A stretch of DNA of 36,355 bases from Planctomycetota bacterium. Its GTDB lineage: Bacteria > Planctomycetota > Phycisphaerae > UBA1845. The position numbers and the translations under genes are program-made. The stretch lies in contig JACQXM010000058.1 of NCBI GenBank assembly GCA_016208685.1, positions 1-36,355 of the forward strand, read 5' to 3'. Every line of letters begins with the position of its first letter. The first letter of the stretch is position 1. Shown in pieces: positions 1 through 6,606 of the stretch. A model generated the notes under the pieces. The model did not search any database. It was not told where the DNA came from and saw only the letters and a list, made by a program, of their open reading frames with translations.

Positions 1-592
1 CGGAGATAATGACGATCGCCAGAATCACCAGCGAGAAGTTGTTCTGCACAACCGTCAGCCCGCCGAAGTAGTAGCCCGCGGAGACGCACAGGCCGACCCA
101 GGCCAGCCCGCCGATGACGTTGTAGGCCAGGAAGCTGCCGTAGGTCATCACACCCACGCCGGCCACGAACGGCGCGAAGGTGCGAATGATGGGCACGAAC
201 CGCGCCAGGATGATCGTCTTGCCTCCGTACTTTTCAAAAAAGGCGTGCGTGCGGTCGATGTGCTCCTTCTTCACCCATCGTCCCAGCCGTCCCCCGACCA
301 CCTTGTGTCCCAGGTACTTGCCCACCCAATAGTTGACGGTGTCGCCGAGGATGGCGGCCGCGGAGAGCAGGGCGAACATCAGGAAGGGGTCGAGCCTTCC
401 CAGTTGGGCGAAGGTCCCGGCGGCGAAAAGCAGCGAATCCCCGGGCAGGATCGGCGTTACCACCAGCCCGGTCTCCGCGAAGATAATGGCGAACAGAATG
501 GCGTAGGTCCACCCGCCGTAGGTTTCAATCACCGACGCCAGGTGCCGGTCCAGGTGCAGGAACAGGTCGATGAAACCGGTCAGGACGTCCAA
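1..592 (-). CDS. DedA-family (SNARE-associated/VTT) inner-membrane protein, C-terminus outside window
   Basis: The reading frame opens with TTG at 592-590 and runs off the left edge, so only about 197 residues are visible. A strong GGAGGAG ribosome site lies six bases before the TTG, and there is no ATG nearby, which decides the start. The protein shows a first membrane segment after a short N-terminal helix, then ETGLVVTPILPGDSLLF and, further on, RFVPIIRTFAPFVAGVG followed by YNVIGGLAWV. These are hallmark stretches of the DedA superfamily (family knowledge), whose members are membrane transporters or scramblase-like proteins, some of which recycle undecaprenyl phosphate. Which substrate this one handles cannot be told. 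It is divergent from panD, with about 240 bp between the starts, so the two could share a promoter region. Confidence 0.9.
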   Translation of the reverse strand, partial: MDVLTGFIDLFLHLDRHLASVIETYGGWTYAILFAIIFAETGLVVTPILPGDSLLFAAGTFAQLGRLDPFLMFALLSAAAILGDTVNYWVGKYLGHKVVGGRLGRWVKKEHIDRTHAFFEKYGGKTIILARFVPIIRTFAPFVAGVGVMTYGSFLAYNVIGGLAWVGLCVSAGYYFGGLTVVQNNFSLVILAIVIIS

Positions 593-830
593 GCTTGCTC
601 CTCCATCCGCGGGCCGCGGGGCCCGGCGGGCCCTGGTCGGCGTTCCCGCGCCCCCTGCGCCCCGCAAGGCCCGCGTAGCCTAGCGGAACCCCCCTTTGAC
701 ACCAACGCCCGGGACGGCAAGAATGGAGCGGGTTGGTGAGGCGCCGGCCGGAGGCGGCGGCGGCGGAACCCACCAGCGCCGGACGCACCGGCGGAACACC
801 TGAAGCGACACCCTCGGCGAGGCGGAAACG

Positions 831-1238
831 ATGCAGCTCCAGATGCTCAAGTCCAAGCTCCACCAGGCCTGCGTGACCCATGCCGATGTCAACTACGAAG
901 GCAGCATCGGCATCGACACGGAGCTGATCGAGGCCGTGGCGCTCTACCCCTATGAGAAGGTCCTGGTCGCCAACGTCAACAACGGCGAGCGCTTCGAGAC
1001 CTACGTCATTCCCGAACCCTTCGGCTCGCGGCGGATTGCGCTGAACGGCGCCGCCGCCCGCCTGGGGACGGTCGGCGATCGTGTCATCATCATGTCCTTC
1101 TGCATGGTGGAGGAGGCCGTCGTTCGCGAAGGCCGCCACCGCCCGCGCGTGCTGCGCCTCGATGAGCGGAACGAACCCGTGCATCGCATCCCCAGGTCCC
1201 CCACCACGGAAGAAATCGCCTCCATGCTCGAAGGGTAG
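831..1238 (+). CDS. panD: Aspartate 1-decarboxylase proenzyme
   Basis: Decarboxylates L-aspartate to beta-alanine for pantothenate and CoA synthesis; acts in the cytoplasm as a pyruvoyl enzyme. The 135-residue product has the self-cleavage pair Gly24-Ser25 in the context NYEGSIGID, so Ser25 would become the pyruvoyl group. Lys9, Tyr22, Arg54, Thr57 and Tyr58 sit at the positions used by the E. coli enzyme, and the LNGAAARL segment is present. A GAGG ribosome site lies about eight bases upstream of the ATG. The C-terminal tail (HRIPRSPTTEEIASMLEG) is slightly longer than in short family members. No other pantothenate gene is next to it. A structured region and a terminator-like hairpin follow about 240-320 bases downstream. 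Confidence 0.96.
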   Translation: MQLQMLKSKLHQACVTHADVNYEGSIGIDTELIEAVALYPYEKVLVANVNNGERFETYVIPEPFGSRRIALNGAAARLGTVGDRVIIMSFCMVEEAVVREGRHRPRVLRLDERNEPVHRIPRSPTTEEIASMLEG

Positions 1239-1479
1239 CGGACGCGCCGTTCCGGCCGCGGTCCTGCCGGGTCGCGGCCGATGAGGGGCGAACCGCTCGA
1301 GGTGCGACAGGCGTGACACACGTCCGTCCCGCGCCGGCGAGCACTTCCCGCCACCAACCTTCGGGGAACTTCCTTATTCCGCGGCGGTTTCGACACCGAC
1401 ACTGACCTTGGCGCTGACCCTCGCACCGACGGGTCGCCTTACTCAAGTGAGCCGTGGAGCGCGTCGATAGGCTCGATGA

Positions 1480-1513
1480 GGCTGCGGGTCTCCACCCTTC
1501 GGGGTGCGCAGCC
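1480..1513 (+). ncRNA. Candidate structured RNA element with TTCG tetraloop
   Basis: GGCTGCG (1480-1486) pairs with CGCAGCC (1507-1513). Inside it, CACCC (1493-1497) pairs with GGGTG (1502-1506) around a TTCG tetraloop, leaving a six-base bulge (ggtctc). Together with the terminator-like hairpin that begins seven bases later this makes a compact two-domain fold. It could be the 3' part of a small RNA or of the panD transcript. I do not recognise a known RNA family. Confidence 0.35.
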
Positions 1514-1520
1514 TTTGTCA

Positions 1521-1560
1521 GGGGAATCCGGGTTTCGGCGAGCTCGGGTTCCCCTTTTCT
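1521..1560 (+). terminator. Intrinsic terminator candidate
   Basis: GGGGAATCCG (1521-1530) pairs over ten positions, with one G-T wobble, with CGGGTTCCCC (1545-1554). The second arm is followed at once by TTTTCT, which is rare in this GC-rich sequence. It would end transcripts coming rightward from panD or from the structured element just upstream. Confidence 0.5.
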
Positions 1561-1590
1561 ACGCGCCCACATCCGTACCTAGCGAACGAG

Positions 1591-1633
1591 GAATGGTGAA
1601 TGCGGAGACAGAGCCGCGACCATCAGGGGGCTG
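1591..1633 (+). repeat. Dispersed repeat copy (GAATGGTGAATGCGG + GAGCCGCGACC parts)
   Basis: Carries gaatggtgaatgcgg followed by cagagccgcgacc and then atcaggggg. Both parts reappear in inverted orientation in 3306-3413, and the first part again at 32584-32609. It lies between genes, like the other copies. Confidence 0.5.
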
Positions 1634-1752
1634 GCAAGCCTGGCAACGTAGCGAAGCACGAGACAACGAGATAACAAGGCCAGAGCAGCAAGGCGACGGG
1701 GCAACGAACGCGGAAGCTCGAAGCGCAAGCGCTGGCACCTGCCACGTCTCCG

Positions 1753-1850
1753 ACCGGCTGGAAAGCCGGTCCCCGAGCGCACACACAGGTCACGAGGTCG
1801 CAAGGTACGGGGTCACGCCGACACCGCGTTGCGCGCGGGCTCAAGCCCGC
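1753..1850. repeat. Two perfect short-loop hairpins
   Basis: ACCGGCT-ggaa-AGCCGGT (1753-1770) and GCGGGCT-ca-AGCCCGC (1835-1850). Both have seven-base perfect arms and loops of two to four bases. They belong to the same structural class as the hairpin chain at 32882-33552: the shape is shared but the stem sequence differs. Confidence 0.6.
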
Positions 1851-2062
1851 TCTGTGGACAACAAGTCTTCGACGGGGTAAGACACGAGCGTCGGCGAGTC
1901 GTGGCGCGTGCCCTGCGGCTTGGATCGGAACGGGCGTCGAAGGTGCGACGGCCCGATCGACGTGGCCGCGGGAACTGCGGCGCACTGCCGCCGCCCACCC
2001 GGCGGCTGGACGGTCGTCGCGCGGAGGCGGTCGCCCGCTTCGCAGAAAACGGTAGCCTGCGC

Positions 2063-2704
2063 ATGCCCTGGAAAGCGCTCAATCGTCTGGACCCCGTCGT
2101 GGACCCGGCCGCCGCGCCGGTGCTGTCCGAGGCCGTGCGCGAGAAGATCCGCTCCTTTTTTCCCCGCTATGAGACCAGGCGTGCCGCCCTGCTGCCGGCG
2201 CTGCACATCGTGCAGAACGCCCTGGGCCACGTCTCCTGGCAGGCGATGGCGGAAATCGCAGACCTGCTGGAGATCCCCCCGGCGCAGGTGATGGACACCG
2301 TTTCCTTCTACACCCACTTCTGGACGCATCCCAAGGGCAGGAAGGTCATCACCGTCTGCCGCAGCATCAGTTGCGAGGTGTTGGGCGGGGCGGAGGTGCT
2401 CGAGGAACTCAAACGCCGGCTGGGAATCGACGAACACGGCACCACCGCCGACGGGCAGTACAGCCTGGTGACGGAAGAGTGCCTGGCGGGCTGCGATCAC
2501 GCGCCCTGCATGCTCATCAACGAGAAGCTGCACAAGGGCGTGCGTCCGGGCGACGTGGCCCGCATTCTGGCCGACCCACACAACGACCGGCTGGAGGTGA
2601 CACGTAGCGACCTCTACGATGCACCAGTGCCGGCCGCCGCCCCCGCCGCCGTCGAGACGGTGATCGAAAGCACCTCCGACGTTCGCGAAATGCGCGAGTC
2701 GTAG
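2063..2704 (+). CDS. nuoE: NuoE-like [2Fe-2S] thioredoxin-fold subunit (complex I 24 kDa / HoxE-HndA type)
   Basis: Thioredoxin-like ferredoxin subunit that normally carries the N1a [2Fe-2S] cluster in NADH:quinone oxidoreductase or in bifurcating hydrogenases and formate dehydrogenases. The 213-residue product has the four cluster ligands Cys99, Cys104, Cys140 and Cys144, with the family spacing C-x4-C-x35-C-x3-C. The N-terminal helical region (ALLPALHIVQNALGHVSW) and TVSFYTHF are also typical. The last 35-40 residues form an Ala/Pro-rich tail beyond the usual end. The frame stays open upstream to 1829, but homology begins only after the ATG at 2063, so that start is used; its ribosome site is poor. 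No nuoF, nuoG or hydrogenase gene adjoins it, so its partner complex is unknown. Confidence 0.88.
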   Translation: MPWKALNRLDPVVDPAAAPVLSEAVREKIRSFFPRYETRRAALLPALHIVQNALGHVSWQAMAEIADLLEIPPAQVMDTVSFYTHFWTHPKGRKVITVCRSISCEVLGGAEVLEELKRRLGIDEHGTTADGQYSLVTEECLAGCDHAPCMLINEKLHKGVRPGDVARILADPHNDRLEVTRSDLYDAPVPAAAPAAVETVIESTSDVREMRES

Positions 2705-3002
2705 CCGGCGGCGGGCGGAGTCGCCATGCCCCGCAGTGCGGTCCGTGACGCAGTATCGTGCCTTCGTACCGTAAGAGCGAATTACGCCGCGCGGCCGGGC
2801 CGCGGCGGAGCGCATCGCTTCTGGGCGGTGACGGCATTTGCGACCTGCCGCCCGTTATGTCGTACAGCGATGTCACTGGTCCGACAGCGGGATTCCAAAG
2901 CGACGAGGGGGGTGCCGACGGGTAAGGCCAACCTACGAACGCCGGCAGGCACGGCCGGTAGGCGCCAGCTTCTCCACGGTATGGTCGGAATCGTCAGACG
3001 CC
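2705..3002. other. Intergenic stretch without recognisable gene
   Basis: About 300 bp between the nuoE-like stop and the end of the small zinc-ribbon gene on the other strand. Frames are open on both strands because of the high GC content, but none has a ribosome site or recognisable motif. I see nothing else to report. Confidence 0.6.
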
Positions 3003-3212
3003 TCAACACGCCGCCAGGGCGCGGAGCACGCGGCGCATCCACTGGGTGGCCGGGCCGCGGGCTGTGGGTCGAGTGCGGGTCGGCATGCCCCCGGCCGGGC
3101 GCGGCAGGTAAATCGCGGCACACTGCCGGCATTGCCGTCGGCTCAGACGCTGCGCCGCCGGAACCACCACGGGAAACGCACACTTCGGACACATGGCGTA
3201 CAGTGGCAACAT
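3003..3212 (-). CDS. Small zinc-ribbon protein (69 aa), function unknown
   Basis: A 69-residue product with two knuckles, CPKC (residues 8-11) and CRQC (about 28-31), separated by 16 residues that include FPVVVP. This is the layout of a single zinc ribbon. The C-terminal half is basic and rich in Pro and Arg. The start is well supported: GGAGGGGGG stands three bases before the ATG, leaving suitable spacing to the GGAGG core, and this is one of the best ribosome sites in the window. It points toward nuoE on the opposite strand and has no obvious operon partner. It could bind nucleic acid or be a metal-binding adaptor. I do not recognise a named family. The alternative is a chance frame, made less likely by the ribosome site and paired cysteines. 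Confidence 0.55.
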   Translation of the reverse strand: MLPLYAMCPKCAFPVVVPAAQRLSRRQCRQCAAIYLPRPAGGMPTRTRPTARGPATQWMRRVLRALAAC

Positions 3213-3255
3213 GATCCCCCCTCCGCGCCCCGCGGCGCGTTACGATCCCCACTGG

Positions 3256-3413
3256 CCCGTTACTCGCGGTACTGATGGCGCGGCAGCCGCGCCCCAGCGG
3301 CGAAGGCCCGCTCCCTCACGGTCGCGGCTCTGTTGTCCGGTCGCGGCTCGGTTTCCGCATTCCGCATTCACCATTCTTCATTCGTGAAGCGCTCGCCTCT
3401 CCCACCGCTGAAG
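3256..3413 (-). repeat. Dispersed repeat cluster (inverted copies)
   Basis: Read on the minus strand, this holds the block cgaatgaagaatggtgaatgcgg with a second partial GAATGCGG, then GAGCCGCGACCGG, then a full copy of GAGCCGCGACCGTGAGGGAGCGGGC (its complement spans 3306-3332), then a degenerate copy ATCAGTACCGCGAGTAACGGGC (3256-3277). The first block matches 32554-32609 and 1591-1605; the second matches 1608-1630 and 35206-35234. Confidence 0.55.
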
Positions 3414-3538
3414 GGCCTGTCGATTTAGTCCTAATCGAGCGCCGAAGGAACCACAATCGGGGGTCCAAACCCCGGTTTCCACTCTTGGCAGCCCTTTCGT
3501 GAATGCCGAGAGTCACTAAATCGACACGCCCTGAAGCG
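3406..3538. mobile_element. Short element with 24-bp terminal inverted repeats (MITE-like)
   Basis: The left end, 3406-3429 (core TGTCGATTTAGT), and the right end, 3515-3538 (core ACTAAATCGACA), are inverted repeats matching at 21 of 24 positions, with the 12 innermost bases perfect. The 133-bp element codes for nothing. Its interior has its own hairpins: CTCTTGGCA with TGCCGAGAG, and GGGG-tccaaa-CCCC. I see no clear target duplication. It could be a miniature transposable element or a large bidirectional hairpin or terminator between convergent transcripts. Confidence 0.5.
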
Positions 3539-3583
3539 CTGGGCCACCCGACGCTCTGCCCCCGACACTGGCCGCGTGCCCCA

Positions 3584-4831
3584 CTACTCCGGCACCGGCC
3601 CCACCGTCTCCGTCAGCAGCAGCACCCCGTCCTGCGTGCCGATGGGCATGATGTCGTCCGACAACGCTGACTCCATGAACTCCTGGTCCTCGATGAACAC
3701 GTCGGCAGGCGAGACGTCGTCCATCAGGTCCGCGTCGTTGTCCACGTGGTTGAGTCCCAGCAGATGTCCCGCCTCGTGGGCCGTGACGTTGCCGATGGCG
3801 ACGGCCATCTCCGCTACCGTGGGCACGAAGGAAAACGCCGGGAACTCGGTGGCCGCGGAGGGCACGGTGAAGGAGCGCGTGAATATCACTCCGTCATCGC
3901 ACAAATCCTGGTTGTACAAATCCACCTGCTCGGCGAGTCCGAAGTTGCCGCCTTCGTCGAAGGCCCCCAGGAACATGGGCGTAAAGAGCGTCCCCTCCGC
4001 CGGCGGCGAGTCGTCGGTGGTGCGCACCACCACGTTGAACGCCCGGTAGTTCTGCTCCACGGTTTCGCGAATAAGCTGCTTCATGGTTTCCGTCTGTCCG
4101 GCGTACACCGGGTCGATGTCGCCGGCGTCGAACACCGCCACCGCCGTCCGTCCCAGCGGGGGAAAGTCCACCACGCCTCCGTCGAAATCCAGCATGAGAA
4201 TCTGCTGCGCCGGCGGAGGCACCGTGTTGCCCTCCGACCGGATGATGTCCACGGCGTAAGAGCCCGTGAACTGCCCTTCCCCCGCGAAAGCCGACCGCGT
4301 CACCACCAGGTAGTAGGCGTCGCTGGAGTGGCGGGCGGTGAAGTCCACGAATGAATCGAAGTTTTCGTCCGTGCGGTCGTCGTTGGCGTAGACCAGCCGC
4401 TGCTGGGCGTCGAACAAGGCCACGGATACGTCCAGCACCGATCCTTCAGTGCGGGCGTCGACCAGAATCCGATCCCCGGGATTCAGGGCCCCCAGCAGAA
4501 ACACATCCAGATCTCCGCGCGTCTGCACCGTGCCCTGAAGCTGCGCCGTCGCGGCGTCGGAGAAGACGGCCACCACCGGGTCGTCGAACGAATCGTTCGG
4601 CTCGCCCGAGGTCTTGCCCAGCGGGCTGGTGACGGAGGGATCGCGATTGCCGTCCACGATCTCGCCGTTGTCTCCGTTACCGTTACCGTTCCCGTTCCCG
4701 TTGCCGTTGTCGCCGCCGTCGATGGGCCCGACTCCCGGACATCCGCCGATCAGCACCGCCAGGAACGCCCCACCCACCCCCGAGGAACCCCACGCCCCGC
4801 GGCGCCGGGTTCGATTGCCGCTTCCGCGCAT
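3584..4831 (-). CDS. Lipoprotein zinc metalloprotease with PPC domain (paralogue 1)
   Basis: Predicted lipoprotein: a basic N-terminus, then a hydrophobic stretch ending in the lipobox LIGGC. A Gly-Asn linker follows, encoded by about five imperfect GGNAAC hexamers. Residues about 75-200 resemble a bacterial pre-peptidase C-terminal (PPC) domain: GEPNDSFDD, then DLDVFLLGALNPGDRILV. The catalytic half carries HEAGHLLGLNH around residues 350-360, fitting the metzincin motif HExxHxxGxxH, and then DADLMDDVSP, a likely Met-turn. GTG at 4834 and ATG at 4831 are adjacent; GGAAAG upstream is better spaced for the ATG. The gene lies just downstream of a paralogue with the same domain order and strand. 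It probably acts on extracellular protein; the substrate is unknown. Confidence 0.85.
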   Translation of the reverse strand: MRGSGNRTRRRGAWGSSGVGGAFLAVLIGGCPGVGPIDGGDNGNGNGNGNGNGDNGEIVDGNRDPSVTSPLGKTSGEPNDSFDDPVVAVFSDAATAQLQGTVQTRGDLDVFLLGALNPGDRILVDARTEGSVLDVSVALFDAQQRLVYANDDRTDENFDSFVDFTARHSSDAYYLVVTRSAFAGEGQFTGSYAVDIIRSEGNTVPPPAQQILMLDFDGGVVDFPPLGRTAVAVFDAGDIDPVYAGQTETMKQLIRETVEQNYRAFNVVVRTTDDSPPAEGTLFTPMFLGAFDEGGNFGLAEQVDLYNQDLCDDGVIFTRSFTVPSAATEFPAFSFVPTVAEMAVAIGNVTAHEAGHLLGLNHVDNDADLMDDVSPADVFIEDQEFMESALSDDIMPIGTQDGVLLLTETVGPVPE

Positions 4832-4939
4832 CACGCACCGACTTTCCGATAGTCACTCGGCAGCCCTGCCGCGCCGCCGCGGCGTGAACACCGATCCCTC
4901 GGCCGCCACGGCGGATACTATCGGGGAATGAGCCGGATT

Positions 4940-6220
4940 TTAATGACCGGAACCGGCGGGCCGCTCGTCCAGGTTGCAACTGCTCAGCAGCCAGAAAGAA
5001 CGGGCCGCCGGACCGCTCGGCGCACGGCGGGCCCGTGTGTCGTAGCGATCCTTGAGTAAGGCGAAGGCCGGGTCGCCCCCCACGGCGTCCAGCAAATACT
5101 CCACCGAGTCCTGCGCGCCGAGGGGATAGACCAGCGAATGAAGCGGCGACTGCCGGAAGCGCTGGTCGTCCATCAGGTCATAGAGGCTCGCGGTGACATC
5201 CATGATCGCCAGCGGGTCGGCGGTGTGCACCAGTCCCAGCAGGTGCCCCACTTCGTGGCTGGCGACGTTGCCGATGGCCTGCGCCAGCTCGGGCACCGTG
5301 GGTTCCAGTTCCATGAAGGCCTCGAAGGTATCGGTGAACACTATGGCCTCCTGCGCTTTCGTGGCGTTGAATTCATCCACGCCCTCGGCCACGCCCAGCA
5401 GCGCCGCGTCGTAGGTGCCGAAGAACAGGCGCGTGGAGGAGCCGTCGTACCGGGCGCCCTCGCTGGTGGACAGGATGGTGACGTTGTAGGGAACGTAGTC
5501 GGCGCGCACCGCGTCCACGATGCCTGCGACCAGCTCCGCGGTCGTGCCCTCCAGGGAAGGGTCGATGTCGGCGGCATCGAAGAGCGGGACGTCGATCGGC
5601 TGCCGCGTGCCCACCTGCACCTGGGAGCCCCCGTCGAAGACCAGCAGCACGGTGTCCGGATGGGGCAGGGGCAGCGGAACCTGGCGTTCGCGCGAGGCGA
5701 CCAGGCCGTATTCGCCGAAGGCGCTGTAGCCGGGCGTCGCCGCCACCGTGACGTAGGTGGCCGTCGTGTAGCGCCGCAGGACCAGATCGATGAAGGGGCC
5801 GTTCTTCCCCAGGTAGACGTTGCGATGGTCGTTGATCAGCAGTGCCAGCCCGTCGCCGTCGAACAGCGCCAGGGCCGCGTCCAGAGTATCGGCGGCGGCC
5901 ATCTCCACCAGGATGCGATCGCCGGGCTCGGACGGCCCGAGGTCGTACACGTCGACGTCGGCTTCCCCGTCGATGGCGCCGCGGATCACCCGCGACTGGC
6001 CGGTGACGTCGACGGATTCGGCGCGTTCGAAAAGGTCGTTGGCATCGGCTTCGTAGACGGTGGAGTCGTCACCCAGACCGAGCGTGGAGAGACTCAAGGT
6101 GGATCGTGGCCGCGAACCCTCCGGGGCTCCAAAGCCGCCGCCGCAGCCCATACAGAACAGAATGCCCAGACCGAGACCTGTGCGCAGACGCGCAGCGCAG
6201 CGTTTTCTTCGGACGAACAC
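4940..6220 (-). CDS. Lipoprotein zinc metalloprotease with PPC domain (paralogue 2)
   Basis: The 426-residue paralogue of the gene at 3584-4831, with the same strand and order: lipobox LFCMGC near residue 25, a PPC-like region (DVDVYDLGPSEPGDRILV) and a metzincin site HEVGHLLGLVH near residues 319-329, followed by AIMDVTASLYDLMDD as the Met-turn region. A start at GTG (6220) is chosen because GGAGGGGG stands nine bases upstream and no ATG precedes the signal peptide. The C-terminus has about 45 extra residues (SFWLLSSCNLDERP) not found in its partner. About 108 bp separate the two genes, so they may share a transcript. The similarity in FDAADIDP/FDAGDIDP and IVFTDTF/VIFTRSF supports tandem duplication. 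Confidence 0.86.
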   Translation of the reverse strand: MFVRRKRCAARLRTGLGLGILFCMGCGGGFGAPEGSRPRSTLSLSTLGLGDDSTVYEADANDLFERAESVDVTGQSRVIRGAIDGEADVDVYDLGPSEPGDRILVEMAAADTLDAALALFDGDGLALLINDHRNVYLGKNGPFIDLVLRRYTTATYVTVAATPGYSAFGEYGLVASRERQVPLPLPHPDTVLLVFDGGSQVQVGTRQPIDVPLFDAADIDPSLEGTTAELVAGIVDAVRADYVPYNVTILSTSEGARYDGSSTRLFFGTYDAALLGVAEGVDEFNATKAQEAIVFTDTFEAFMELEPTVPELAQAIGNVASHEVGHLLGLVHTADPLAIMDVTASLYDLMDDQRFRQSPLHSLVYPLGAQDSVEYLLDAVGGDPAFALLKDRYDTRARRAPSGPAARSFWLLSSCNLDERPAGSGH

Positions 6221-6606
6221 GGTTCTTTACCCCCTCCGGCAGATTCACCTTCCCCCCACGAACCCCTCTGGTTGACGTGGTGAATCAGGGCAGGGCGATC
6301 GCGAGGTATCCGGCCGGCATGCCGCCGTGTTCAGCACCGGCTCGGTGGGTCACGCCGGCCGGACCCCGCAATCTCCTGTGCTTCGTCCCCCTCCGAGAGC
6401 GAATGTACGATACGAACGCCGCGGCGGGCGCCGCGGGGCGGGAGAAAACCAGCGCCGCGAGTGCCCCTGCTATTCTCGGTCAGTCGGCGCGCGGGATGGG
6501 CAGGATACGGCGCGTCCGTCGCCGGCGCAGCGAGCCATAATCGGCGTGCGACGCGGACTCACGGCCGACGGCGGCGCGGAGTGAAACCCGGTATAATCCG
6601 TCCTCG
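6221..6606. other. Divergent intergenic region between metalloprotease 2 and addA
   Basis: Contains the start regions of two divergent genes. The only clear signal is TATAAT at 6592-6597, ten bases before the addA ATG. I see no credible small gene or repeat. Confidence 0.6.
6592..6597 (+). promoter_or_regulatory. Perfect -10 box directly upstream of addA (leaderless start candidate)
   Basis: TATAAT ends nine bases before the ATG at 6607, so transcription would begin at or within a few bases of the start codon. There is no -35 box at the usual spacing and no ribosome site, which is the expected picture for a leaderless mRNA driven by a -10 element alone. Confidence 0.4.

Larger units (their letters stand above)
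1239..2062. other. 824-bp intergenic region between panD and nuoE-like gene
   Basis: No convincing gene. The reading frames here lack ribosome sites and domain signals and look like GC-rich noise. It holds a two-hairpin structure ending in a T-run (1480-1560, listed separately), a copy of the dispersed repeat around 1591-1633, a purine-rich low-complexity stretch around 1633-1735 built from AACGA/AGCGA-like words, and two perfect short hairpins (1753-1770 and 1835-1850). Confidence 0.7.

Noticed and set aside
1476..1880. Possible gene in the panD-nuoE gap
   Set aside because: Its translation is low-complexity and covers hairpins, a terminator and repeats, with no ribosome site.
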